From NCBI RefSeq assembly GCF_000300875.1, contig NZ_AMSG01000001.1, forward strand, positions 186,001 through 250,000: DNA of 64,000 bases, in the 5' to 3' direction. Shown here piece by piece: positions 58,101-64,000 of the stretch. Position numbers and translations under genes: made by a program. The notes under the pieces were generated by a model. The model was not told where the DNA came from. It made no database searches and saw only the letters and a list, made by a program, of their open reading frames with translations. This DNA comes from Galbibacter marinus (GTDB taxonomy: Bacteria; Bacteroidota; Bacteroidia; Flavobacteriales; Flavobacteriaceae). Within the stretch, counting starts at the first letter, position 1. Every line of letters starts with the position of its first letter.

Positions 58101-60565
58101 TTATAAGTTCCTGGATTTTCAATTTCGAATGAACCGACATCTTGCCAAGTAGCAGAATTAGGATTAAAATTCGCACTAGCCAAGGCTATTGCAAACTCAT
58201 AACCCGAACCAACATTTGTGATATCTATGCTCCCATTCGTATTACAAATGATATTCTCTGTTGTAATTTTAGGATCAACGGCGTTTTCATAAGCCTTAAA
58301 ATAATAACGATTAAAGCAATTATTTTGATAGCGAACCTCTAAACGATATTCACCTGGGCCAGAAAGCAAATATTGGTCTACGGTGCCTACTTCATTCCAA
58401 TCACAAGAGCTATCCTTAGTAGGACAATTATCTATAATTGAAGTATGTTCACAACTATCATCTAATTTTTGCCAACTAAACTCTATTGCATCTGGAAAAC
58501 TAACATTAAGCATCCTGTCATCGTTTGTACCACACAAGAAAAATTTAGGTAATTGGGTCCCATCATTTGTGCACGTAACAACCTGATCTGCATAGGGAAT
58601 TAATGGGTTTGTTTCCGTATTTCCTCTATAGACTAAATGAATAATCTCCTCAAAATCCTTGCAGTCCTCAGCATCTGTTTCTTTGGTAACTTTATAGGTG
58701 CCAATATTTGTGGCAGTATAGCTCACGCCAGTTTCACCAGTAAGTATTTCAAAAGTTCCACTACCATTATCTTTATACCACTGATAACGGTCATAACCCG
58801 CACCTGCCGTTAAAACAGCAGTTTCTCCACATAATTCTAGTGTGCGTTCAAAGCTTCCACACATACTAAGGTCTGGCAGAAAGTTTGAGGATCCAGGAAT
58901 TTCAAATAAACAACCTGTTAATCCTAGAATACTATGATCATTAGTAATATCATTCTTATTCAAAACTCCTTGATAGGAAGCATAACCTAGATTACTTATA
59001 ATGTTGGAGCAAGCGTCCCTTAATTTATCACAATCAGGCTGTACGCGCACATTCATTCGTATTGTATAGTCCTGTTCGATTGTTACATTATCGTCGCCTC
59101 CTCTTTCCTTCTCAACATAAATGTCTGGAATTGTAAAAATTATAGTATTGGTGTCGAAGTTAAAATCGTAGGTGATTTCATGCAATACTCCATTAGCCCA
59201 AATAGGTTCAGGCAAGACAAGTTGCTCTTCAAGAAAATCAACATTTAGTGGAAGTACATCCCGTATTGTAAAGTTGGCTCCATCATCATTCCCGATATTA
59301 TCGAAACTAAGGGTATACTGTATGTATTGTCCTAATTCTACCTGTTGACCTTGAATAGAAACATTATCCAAATTATAAACTCCCTTGGCTAATTTGATGT
59401 CTGGTTCAATGATTTCTACATCGAAGGAAGTAAAAAATATATCATATTTATCCTGAGTAGATATTGCTCTAAGAGTTACCCCTGTTTCATCATTAGGAAT
59501 TACATTATTATTGGAGTTACTTATTTCAAACAAATCAACATCCCAACCCAGAGTGTTTTCACTATTAGGGTTTCTGTTTGGATTAATTACACCTCCATTA
59601 CCATTTGTCTCTGATGAAATACTTCCATTGAAAAAATTATTCCAAGGATTTACATTATTGGAGATATTAGTGAAAGTAGACTTACCGTCCGCCTTGATTC
59701 TAAGCTGATCACCGCCAAGTCCACGATCTCCTTCCAAGGTCATTACCCCCATCTTAGCATTTACAGGAAATCCCTCAGGCAATGTTTTAAATCCTTTAAC
59801 AGGAATATTTAATGATTCTTTTGATTTAATCCCAGCATATCCATCAAAAGTGGTTATTTTTTTCCCAACCATGGTTGGGTTTTCATATATAATTACCATA
59901 GACCATCCTCCAGACATCCCTCCTGTCACACCCTTTCCTAAACTTGCTCTTACATTGGCTACAGTATACTCTCCATTAGGATTGGATAATCCTTGAACAA
60001 TTGAAGTTACATCTTTATAACATGCATACGGGCTGTAATCTTTAAAATCAGAATCATCAGAACCATCAAACAGTACCACATCAGCAATTAAACTAGTATA
60101 ATTACCTCCCGGAGCTTTAAATTTTACTTGATCCCAGTCGTCCTCTCGGCCACTGCTTTTCTTATTTCCTTCATTATACTTATAGACAGCGGACCAATAA
60201 AGTCCTGCATAAACTACTTCACTGCATTCCAGATTTGTTATAGACAAACTTGCGCTACTTGAACTGAAGGTAGAATTATCCCCATCAATATCAATATATT
60301 GCATATTAAATCCATCATTGTTATTATTTCCATTATAAGGATCATTTGGATAAACCGGATCTATCCAATCCCAATTCCAATTCCAATATCCCTCTTCATA
60401 TCGATTTACAATATTATTCCCAATAAAGGTGATGTCCCCTTTGATATTATCTTGGTATCGGATCTCAAAATCTTTTTTTACTTGTGCAGATAAAGCAAAA
60501 ATGCCTGCAAAGAATATGCATGCGAAAAGGGTATAGAATTTTAGGGTAAAGTAGTTTCTTTTCAT
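46103..60565 (-). CDS. sprB: Giant SprB-like cell-surface adhesin (4820 residues), T9SS type-B substrate
   Basis: SprB-like adhesins move along the gliding cell surface and attach it to surfaces. The N-terminus is a signal peptide (LFACIFFAGIFALSAQ). Residues to about 390 form a beta-rich head with the typical CSEVVYAGLYWSAVY, then a DUF11-like domain (about 390-560). About 40 diverged repeats of 60-95 residues follow, mostly starting with a conserved Cys and ending in motifs like GTYTVTVTDENNC. A separate ~200-residue domain interrupts them near residues 1850-2055. The last ~90 residues are the CHU_C/type-B sorting domain (IPNVFTPNGDGQNDYW...), which targets T9SS. The adjacent PorP/SprF genes support the assignment; orthology to SprB itself is not proven. 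Confidence 0.9.
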   Translation of the reverse strand: MKRNYFTLKFYTLFACIFFAGIFALSAQVKKDFEIRYQDNIKGDITFIGNNIVNRYEEGYWNWNWDWIDPVYPNDPYNGNNNNDGFNMQYIDIDGDNSTFSSSSASLSITNLECSEVVYAGLYWSAVYKYNEGNKKSSGREDDWDQVKFKAPGGNYTSLIADVVLFDGSDDSDFKDYSPYACYKDVTSIVQGLSNPNGEYTVANVRASLGKGVTGGMSGGWSMVIIYENPTMVGKKITTFDGYAGIKSKESLNIPVKGFKTLPEGFPVNAKMGVMTLEGDRGLGGDQLRIKADGKSTFTNISNNVNPWNNFFNGSISSETNGNGGVINPNRNPNSENTLGWDVDLFEISNSNNNVIPNDETGVTLRAISTQDKYDIFFTSFDVEIIEPDIKLAKGVYNLDNVSIQGQQVELGQYIQYTLSFDNIGNDDGANFTIRDVLPLNVDFLEEQLVLPEPIWANGVLHEITYDFNFDTNTIIFTIPDIYVEKERGGDDNVTIEQDYTIRMNVRVQPDCDKLRDACSNIISNLGYASYQGVLNKNDITNDHSILGLTGCLFEIPGSSNFLPDLSMCGSFERTLELCGETAVLTAGAGYDRYQWYKDNGSGTFEILTGETGVSYTATNIGTYKVTKETDAEDCKDFEEIIHLVYRGNTETNPLIPYADQVVTCTNDGTQLPKFFLCGTNDDRMLNVSFPDAIEFSWQKLDDSCEHTSIIDNCPTKDSSCDWNEVGTVDQYLLSGPGEYRLEVRYQNNCFNRYYFKAYENAVDPKITTENIICNTNGSIDITNVGSGYEFAIALASANFNPNSATWQDVGSFEIENPGTYNVYIRQADLDVEDGDRQPCLFKFENKVITKSNFNVTVTTTNPTCNTDKGSFSINVGDVRGWYTYVLKNGTGTADIVDKQEAVDDNHHEFKDLNPGIYIVEVTTEDRCYFSEKYTITTPEALSIEAEVSQNVTCKEGNIQVQSEGGLTPHTYAIWSYEPAVGATAPAISYNSVDDIPAGEMQGVEQTRQIFDVKLGEQGTYSYVVFDRNNCYSFSNEVEITVEPVIEYEVNPTDETCFDSNDGSISINMINDQKYNVSYSLDGVNFIGTPNFTNLAPGEYTVIVRGEKGNRVCDFETYITIDEGVQISADAGPSSNYTCLTLGEITFTNATGGSGTFEYSIDGVTWLDSPVFGGLTEGTYTPSYRDKNSPDCIQQSDEITFDPLTPPTDIAFTMSIVQCPDSKSDVSLSVTGGAGASKYEIISPATEVKDNGTNAVFEDLAAGVTYIFRVTDEKGCFYEENLTIPTLTPINVVGKLISNVSCVGGSDGEIQFTVSGFSVNYNYTITNGTGATVDNGIDQIGNTVDLTGLAAGKYTITVTDNTTNCTDSSEITVEEPQTPLILSLPEVTHESCTNTGTTSPGTISIIASGGWGSYTYDLYDAGSNLLASNGTGFFSELLAGDYTVEVSDANQCDVVSTTITIKPAIAPQLTLTANDLCYNEAVGLTITATVTTGTGSGVLSYSIKGGLTNTTGIFKDLDPGTYTVTVTDENNCKDTKSITVDPELKVSASANPISSCGTSTDVTITAVGGDGNYVYVIVPDGVTPTGFSTTNPVTITTAGEYDVYVRDHTGGAGYCEAKYDITIASDPPLTVSASNTDILCNGTKSTLTITAGGGSGNYTGYSINGGTTFQGSNVFKNLLSGNYNIVVKDSQGCDVKLFYTIVQPQELTASANVAALVECNPTQGADVRITNAQGGTAPYQYSFDGGSSYGASATEYLMPGTYELYIKDASGCFYGPMPITVEEGPEDPELGASVAYNCDGTGNITVSASPSTFDYTFQLNLGAEQTENVFNGVTPGTHDVRINYVSNLPATPSVLLVEDFGFGPNTSIPSIDSLIYCYEDQMPGGNCGSQSDINDTRINDGEYSVTQRIATDFGDWVDVRDHTGNPEGRFIAINIGGVAGMGGVIYRKPIKDFLPNQDVQVSIWGHNLMESTSNPLKGDPNIVIQLVDPSNDAIIAEDLTGVIPKSDKWEEFTIDLNPNGHTELDLVIRTNSLVEDGNDLAIDDILVTQIPEKCPLFKDIKVVVEENQGFNAELVGVTDVSCNALTDSKITIAVHNYGASGYEYSLDSNFATPLGNSTEETLEIPVNLGPGNYTLYVRDIDNQTADPTLDCGDEIPFTIVQPDPVEVTAQITSEITCNTATATITAITATGGTPGYTYQLEDTDENVIADYGFVANGNNKIFNNLPIGDYVVRAKDSNGCDDITDTITISAPDDIEFEVTTTACEGGIYTPGIKVEITKGNEDYAVSLSDGSGVFYPTNVDENHHEFKNLDPGTYQVTVKDGYGCSAATQTVIVREDLDAGIDVTHIACTAGSIKVTATGGDGNYQYSFDGGASFVPDATYVVNPGDEGSYDVVVKDGSGACLFKETVTVKAFDAISVITTPTQPQCHDETGSILIEISGGVGPYKIVVNNETDNIKVEENYTATSATYFNLPAANYTVTVTDNYGCSDDESEAIINPEELSGELVPTITDCGATPGDFGFDINNVPTYPGLTVQYTDDVNDPSPTWVSTNDFRTYAPGDVVYPAIRTTNAEGEVVCFYEFDKFLIPYPLDDLSIKITSTEVSCTSDMLSVTVIGQRGIPGYQYTYTEDVFNFDPLNPENGWTTPTPATNEGPHEYTFTGLVPGRTYTFFVKDNSSGGGCIRQSSVDVNEWLELPMEIELNYEPSCAGVNDGQISFTLKDDDATVEPYIRYELYELGNPTAIFSSASDVPFTSPETYIIPNQLAPGDYYVKVTQIDNAGNDACVTATENIRIKQLDPITGTPEKLRDITCETPGLIVVPDIEGGGGEYTYILSSTNFDIDGDGTYDPAIDFITTTDNPMEVSIENILDPTAENITVHVSVQDQYGCAQDIGQVTLSITQPPEIESVVADNCEGNSSITIDVKEGKAPYYYSIDGGTTYGLADENVFTNLSTGTYEIMVKDSNGCTVSGTANVEIYEPLAFAKLEVTEALDCQSASDGGKNAQIYFEVKGGSSVDASTNIFYSISGPVGFPPEPDTPLATSIPPNSKLFTQANMAGIYTITLRDAITSCVVSRTIEVPEKVIPEVLGKPITTDVTCYGGSDGTITVTALDNGVGPFTFEIVSSGGSPQTIKPDTTNGYQATFTGLAGAVAGIEYEIIITAAAANACESVPVKATIYQPANLTGLNLGVMEFGCTTGNTLNMATVTVTGVTGGEGGYFYEFIYDSGTPLDTTDDRTQNGVETEFNVSNPLGGNVVVNVYDENGCSITDDIDVIAYNKLEKIETIPTNPTCKGGDGTIQVNATLDLGHTSEILEFYLYDSAGTQIEKKTITGTTETFTGLEVGSYQVKVVNIETGCELIVFEELTDPNTFDINLNVVSSAVCLGSATGEITVELVDPTYTGGVTIYVYDQTGTVGDRSTAIKSAVGVGNTDITINQFDAGVYTVEVVQDDAPFCSQTRNFTIATPPAALTASATVTPQTCDLNDGIIEVINASGGWGGYKYYVGISPISDSNDINNYVDNPRFEGLATGTYEIWVIDQKGCPIQLPSEEITEPVAITGSISVSAPNCEGLAGEITVDNVTGGSGGPYTFQLIKDGLDFGSPKTGNTATFTNLGAGTYEVRISDNWNCSITLTDTATLFEEISLGYDIDKVISCDVSNNNVAGEVTINPNGGSGNFTYSVVFPDGTTVNNGAVSSFTGLDQVGTYTFNVVDSEGCDDAIDLELSAPVLPVIEISNQINVSCKDATDGAIKATVTSATTINPPYTYTLSGPVTATNTNGLFTDLPAGNYVVRVTSDLGCFDETNVTITEPVALDFTAAVTTEFACNPSNTTALGQITVTVDPTTGTAPYLYSIDGVNYQTNNVFDVVDTGNVETYTLYVKDANGCFDTRIQSINPLPKINTVDVTPVTAITCSNSESVSVEIDGGSGEFVIELLPSGPSQTISGQVANFNLPAAGDYVFKITDTTTGCFFITEPYTVAPYDLITSIATASSPIDCYNTATGEITVEVANYTGAFTYEVYNSAGTSTSVTGTGTAPGIVTIAGVAAGNYYVEITSLETPFCPETTNTVTIKAPIKALDLSVAIVEDLSCENNAAEISASASGGWGEYEFALVNSGVVPSQADFSTTFTFTGIAAGTYDVYVKDAEGCMIFETVTFVKPDPIITSATSSSIDVLCEGDYTGSITVTATGGRPDFDASVNYLYILNRLDESGAIMSSAAPQESNVFYNLGAGNYSVTVTDNHGCDSDTTPVSITEPDQVIASLGLLKSNTCTTGATLKLTAVGGTGTGYEYSTSANGPWTSFGSGNTVQIDVPGVINSEQIHTYFVRDSNLCISIVSNSVTLSPIRPLELTPTVVSDVSCYGDATGYIKVDVKGGLGNYKYTLIDAIRNVTLIDKQDGNTFSGLSSGVYFVQVDSEDCFEQVRVQIDQGAELTAKAPVIFNPVCTDDLGSIEVELVGGTGEYQYAISPNLDQFQSKNVFEDLAPGTYTIIAQDSRGCNPFVFKEEIIAPPPLEAKANVLNEEYCTGDGTGSFELIIQGGTPPYSTAVNTQDNNAFEQDRRIFNGLKGGETYVVFVRDANGCQQHVQVSLKEPIDLNPQAEVRVTCVSNAAANEVQIIIGQQDLEDVIYTLDGGADQFDNKFTNVAPGEHTVTVSYFGCEREVQFTVDPVQPLGLTVNESNLNEFTMYPNGGTAPYEYFVDGVSQGSEPSYVIRVSGVYQVMIVDANGCQQIAQIDMEFIDIKIPNVFTPNGDGQNDYWPPSNYSLHYPNIITKIYDRYGRVVAELRQGDTWNGRYNGTELPTGDYWYVMKLNGDTDDREFVGHFTLYR

Positions 60566-60629
60566 AGCTTAAGTTTTGGGGACTTGTTACTATTTGTAAA
60601 ATATGTTTATGTCGTATAACTAAATATGT

Positions 60630-62810
60630 CTACGTACTCTTAATAGGCATAATCCAAATGTCATTTTTAAAATTAACGTTAGACTTATAACTCTTAAGAG
60701 CACTGCTCCAATTGTCAAATTTTCTTAGGTACACATATTTGTATTTGTTTTTCGGGTTTGTATAAATCTCAGCATCATAACCATCTTTCTTTAATTCTTC
60801 AATATACCGATCGGCATTTTTACTATTGGCAAACACATTAGCAATGATATAGTACTGTTTGTTTGAGCGATTGCTGGATTGAATAACAATATCTGTTTTG
60901 CTATAACCATTTTTATCAGAATTAAAGATTCTGTTAACATAGCGGTTCAAACATTGCGAGAGTCCGTTCTGTATATATTGCGAATCAATAGCATTCTTCT
61001 CATTATAATTAGTTAAGACCTCCTCCTTTTTAACTTTTGCAATCAATTGTTGATTGTCGTTTCTTGTTTCAACTTCTTGTTTAGATGGTGCACTGTTTTT
61101 ACTATTGGAATTACTTGCATATGCGGTGTTCGATCCGCTTTGGCGCTCTTGATTATCATTATCGATATTGAGCACCCAAACATCTCCATGGTATTTATCC
61201 ATTATATCGGATATATAGTTACTTCGTGCCTCCTTTAGGTCATCGTATCGCTCTAAATAAACGTAGTTAAGTCCATTATGAGAAAAACTTCCTGAAGCAA
61301 TGCCTTGCTTCTCAAGATCATCCATGAATGATCGCATATAGGTCTCGCCTTTATAAACGTTTGCAATCACGTAAGCTCCATCGTCTACATTGGTTGAGGT
61401 TGTAGCTTTTGAAGCAGTTAATACTTTACTGGAGCCTACGTAAGGCTTGCCAACGGGTTTTGGGGAAACCCTAGTTCGCTTGTTTGGCGATTGAATATTA
61501 TTGTTTGTTTGCTTATTATCAGAACCATTTAAATGAACAAAGTCGGTCTCATACTTCTGCTCGGCAGTTGCATAGGCATTTTCGTCGATTTCCTTCAACA
61601 TATCCACTACCTGCTTCTTCACCTGGTTTTGATTAGGGTTCGATTTATTATCGTTGATAAATTTTAAGATATACGCAAATCGCTTATTGAGATCATTCTT
61701 TCTAGCTTCCTCAATAGAATCTTGGCGGAACATCATCTCATCAATGATCATATTGTTCTCATCCACTAAGTTTTGAAGTCTGGCAATTTCAGCATCCTTC
61801 CCTGTTAAAGAGTCCTTAGGCTCTTCTTCCAATACCAATAGGTTTTCATCATCTAACAAGTCCTCATATACCCTGTTTTCAGTAAGAATAGGTTGGAAAG
61901 AATACGCAAAGTTAATCTCATGGGTAACCCCAAAATTTGAGATCTGATCGCGGATTCCCTTTTCGATAGTATAGCCTAACGAAAGGCGTTTGGTTAAATT
62001 AAAACCGACACCAGCCGCAACACCATAAAACTCATCATAACCCCCTTGAACCCATCCTAGTTTTGGCATGTCCAATATTAAACTGCCGGAAAAAGAAAGG
62101 TCATCATCTCCCATTCTTCGAGCTCTAGTTAAGGCGCTAAACCTAGCATCTTCCAACATACCTACACCATTTTCAAACCGATTGGTATACATTAGGTGAG
62201 CACTGAATGTTTTATCTGCAAACTCCGTTAATGATTCACTTGTTTTAAAATTATAATCAAAGGCGTCCTCTGCATATAAACCTACATCGAAACTGCCTAT
62301 AGATAAATTAATACCTGGTTGGAATGTGAGTAGCGAACCATTTTCCAAATCAGCAATGGTCGGATCATTAGGTTGGTTAGGATTAATATTGCTTTTATCT
62401 ACCCCACTGTTATAATAAGACAGGTTGAATCCAAAAGTCAAATTACTGTTCTGAGATAATCGGACACCATAAGCATAATTGGCAATAGCCCCAAAGTTTG
62501 CAATTGTTCCGAACTTTTGATGGTAGATACTTAGTCCAAGACCTGAACGGTCGCTAATACGTCCTGAATAGCTTCCTAAATACGTTTGGTAATTATCATC
62601 AAAGCTCACCCATTGATTGCGGTGATAGAGGTTTATATACGAATTATCTTCATTGACAGTTGAAAAAGTCGGATTGATTAAAAACCTATTGAATTTCAAT
62701 AGGTTTTGTGCTGGTATATCAATTGAAGCCACAGGAACATCCTCCTGTGCAAAAGCACTGGCGCAACACATTAAGAGTAGCAGGATGTATCTGTTTAAGC
62801 TAAACTTCAT
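60630..62810 (-). CDS. PorP/SprF-family barrel fused to two SPOR-like domains
   Basis: The 726-residue protein has a signal peptide (RYILLLLMCCASAFAQ) and a PorP/SprF-like barrel over about residues 22-310 (LLKFNRFLINPTFSTVNEDN, later GLGLSIYHQKFGTIANFG). A charged, Asn-rich linker follows, then two SPOR-like modules at about 474-553 (DDGAYVIANVYKGETYMRSF) and 650-726 (NKQYYIIANVFANSKNADRY). This would link an outer-membrane T9SS protein to peptidoglycan. It lies between the partial CHU_C protein (4 bases upstream) and the SprB-like gene (64 bases downstream), matching the sprC-sprD-sprB-sprF order as I recall it, where it would be in the sprD position. Confidence 0.82.
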   Translation of the reverse strand: MKFSLNRYILLLLMCCASAFAQEDVPVASIDIPAQNLLKFNRFLINPTFSTVNEDNSYINLYHRNQWVSFDDNYQTYLGSYSGRISDRSGLGLSIYHQKFGTIANFGAIANYAYGVRLSQNSNLTFGFNLSYYNSGVDKSNINPNQPNDPTIADLENGSLLTFQPGINLSIGSFDVGLYAEDAFDYNFKTSESLTEFADKTFSAHLMYTNRFENGVGMLEDARFSALTRARRMGDDDLSFSGSLILDMPKLGWVQGGYDEFYGVAAGVGFNLTKRLSLGYTIEKGIRDQISNFGVTHEINFAYSFQPILTENRVYEDLLDDENLLVLEEEPKDSLTGKDAEIARLQNLVDENNMIIDEMMFRQDSIEEARKNDLNKRFAYILKFINDNKSNPNQNQVKKQVVDMLKEIDENAYATAEQKYETDFVHLNGSDNKQTNNNIQSPNKRTRVSPKPVGKPYVGSSKVLTASKATTSTNVDDGAYVIANVYKGETYMRSFMDDLEKQGIASGSFSHNGLNYVYLERYDDLKEARSNYISDIMDKYHGDVWVLNIDNDNQERQSGSNTAYASNSNSKNSAPSKQEVETRNDNQQLIAKVKKEEVLTNYNEKNAIDSQYIQNGLSQCLNRYVNRIFNSDKNGYSKTDIVIQSSNRSNKQYYIIANVFANSKNADRYIEELKKDGYDAEIYTNPKNKYKYVYLRKFDNWSSALKSYKSNVNFKNDIWIMPIKST

Positions 62811-62814
62811 TTAG

Positions 62815-64000
62815 TTATTTTATAACGGTAATCGTACCTTGTTTTAGGGTTTCTTTTCCTTTAGTTATACTGTAATAATATATCGGTGGTTGACTTCCAC
62901 TTGTTTGTAATATTGAGGATTCTGGCCAGTTGTTTTGATAATCATTGGTAGAGTAAACTCTTGTTCCTGATTGCAAAAATATGTTTACAGTCACATCCTT
63001 TTTATAGGCATAGGTACTTGGAATAATCCAAAGGTCGTTAAACCCATCACCGTTAGGTGTTATCACATTTGGAATTACATAACTTTCCAAATTGGTCACC
63101 TTAAATATTTTGGTAAGTTGGCACTGACCAACTCCAGCGACCAAGGTATATTCACCTTCCTGATGAATTGTGATGCTTCGCTCACTTGAGATAAGTTCAT
63201 TCATGGGATCAAACCATTGATATGAATCCCCTCCTGAGGCTGTAATGGTTTTTGTTTGACCCTCTGGGATTACCACTACATCTGAGACATTTAACTGTAC
63301 AACTGAAGGGTTTAAATCTTCTATGGTAAAAGTATTTGAGCTAAGAGTGCACCCGTAAGCTGTAATCTCCAATTTGTATTTACCGGTGAGATTCGTAGAA
63401 AGTGAAGTGCCTTTCTCAGTCAGTACTACACCATTTCTATACCAGCTATAATCATACTGCGTATCCGTTACAGAGGATTTAATTAAAATGTTATTGCCAT
63501 TATCGCAACGAACATTGCTATCTGCTGAAATTTTTGCTGTGATCGGAAGGCTCAATTTTAATTCTATCGATTCGCTATTTAGTATAATTCCACCTTCGAT
63601 CTCAACCCGAAGAGCATAAGTCCCATTTTTACGCGCATCTGCAATGGAAAGTGTTTTTTCAGTAGCTCCGCTTAATTCTTTGTTGTTGTAAACCCATTGG
63701 TATGAAAATTTATCTAATGTACTCTTCTCAAGCTGGATAGTTTGTTCTCCTTTTACTGCGGTAATGGAAGCTAAGCTCAGTTCTGCACTGGTACTTTCAC
63801 ATGAGGTATATGAACTGGCGTTAATTGTTGCTACATAAGATTCAGGTTCTACAATACTTACCTTATCTGTGGTTCGCTTAACGATACAATCCTCCTGTTG
63901 AGAAATCGTCACATAATAATCCCCAGCGACACTAACCTGTAGTGTCTTCCCTGTTTCTCCTGTAAGTTCGGTTCCATTTCTAAACCATTGGAATGAAGGG
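62815..64000 (-). CDS. T9SS-secreted surface protein with Ig-like repeats and CHU_C sorting domain (5' part beyond window)
   Basis: The frame is open to the window edge, so the N-terminus is missing and the apparent GTG start at 63912 is internal (the frame upstream reads SFQWFRNGTELTG). The visible ~395 residues are Ig/SprB-like repeats with QWFRNG/SYRNG-type strands and paired cysteines, followed by a type-B sorting domain (YVIPNVITPNGDGFNDLWII) at the end. It should be exported by T9SS and retained on the surface. It is the first gene seen of the adhesin operon, 4 bases before the PorP/SprF-SPOR gene, and may be equivalent to sprC by position. Confidence 0.82.
   Translation of the reverse strand, partial: PSFQWFRNGTELTGETGKTLQVSVAGDYYVTISQQEDCIVKRTTDKVSIVEPESYVATINASSYTSCESTSAELSLASITAVKGEQTIQLEKSTLDKFSYQWVYNNKELSGATEKTLSIADARKNGTYALRVEIEGGIILNSESIELKLSLPITAKISADSNVRCDNGNNILIKSSVTDTQYDYSWYRNGVVLTEKGTSLSTNLTGKYKLEITAYGCTLSSNTFTIEDLNPSVVQLNVSDVVVIPEGQTKTITASGGDSYQWFDPMNELISSERSITIHQEGEYTLVAGVGQCQLTKIFKVTNLESYVIPNVITPNGDGFNDLWIIPSTYAYKKDVTVNIFLQSGTRVYSTNDYQNNWPESSILQTSGSQPPIYYYSITKGKETLKQGTITVIK

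Noticed and set aside
46103-60565. CRISPR array or recent tandem DNA duplication in the giant gene
   Set aside because: The repeats are visible only at protein level; DNA copies are diverged and no constant direct repeat with spacers occurs. The frame is open throughout.
63912-63912. GTG at 63912 as the start of the CHU_C protein
   Set aside because: The frame is open to the window edge and encodes more Ig-like repeat, so the start lies outside the window.

Overview
The window is a contiguous piece of chromosome from a member of the Flavobacteriia (Bacteroidota), probably a marine or gliding species. The DNA is AT-rich. Upstream regions lack Shine-Dalgarno sequences but carry the Bacteroidota -7 element TAnnTTTG, twice with a TTG exactly 19 bases upstream. 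The gene content is characteristic of the group: type IX secretion (T9SS) and gliding proteins (SprE/PorW, PorP/SprF, SprB-like), an ATP synthase cluster without beta and epsilon genes, HU-CCDC81/SPOR, DUF4292, DUF4254, DUF5687 and DUF4837 genes. No integrase, transposase, prophage or CRISPR array was seen.

Layout. 1-1846: end of an ECF sigma factor gene and a membrane-anchored anti-sigma/beta-barrel fusion. 1853-6679: plsC and trpS from divergent promoters, an HU-CCDC81/SPOR protein, an alpha/beta hydrolase and an acyl-CoA thioesterase. 6688-12712: leftward envelope operon (flippase, dut, sugar nucleotidyltransferase, TPR protein, DUF4292 lipoprotein, EnvC-like factor). 12775-13281: a lipoprotein. 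13453-22218: leftward run of sprE/porW, bactofilin, AtpZ, a small membrane protein and atpB-E-F-H-A-G, closed by a 15-bp hairpin. 22338-24557: ABC exporter. 24729-30427: PaaE-like reductase, NlpE/META lipoprotein, GT9 glycosyltransferase, DUF4254, upp and two small-family membrane genes. 30661-40407: Wzz-like protein, a DUF6909-like protein, GH3 and M23 genes, tatA, DUF4837 lipoprotein, LysM transglycosylase, pgk. 40611-41759: DNA polymerase III delta'. 41794-44059: FAD dehydrogenase and its small subunit. 44060-44502: non-coding block with a helically spaced AGTGT array. 44503-45030: tRNA-Cys and folB. 45124-64000: gliding/T9SS adhesin operon, in transcription order a partial CHU_C protein, a PorP/SprF-SPOR fusion, a 4820-residue SprB-like adhesin and a PorP/SprF protein.

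How it fits together. Most of the window builds, energises or remodels the envelope. T9SS and gliding appear twice, as sprE upstream of the ATP synthase genes and as the large adhesin operon. SPOR domains occur in two proteins, each joined to something unusual (an HU-like DNA-binding module and an outer-membrane barrel). TatA may serve the small dehydrogenase subunit, which has a twin-arginine leader.

Most notable for follow-up: the dual-membrane anti-sigma/barrel protein next to the sigma factor, the phased AGTGT/dyad array at about 44.2-44.36 kb, the adhesin operon with its paired cysteines, the phosphorylase-like C-terminus of the DUF6909-like protein, and the three-cysteine iron-sulfur motif in the GMC dehydrogenase. 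All assignments come from reading the sequence; no database search was run.
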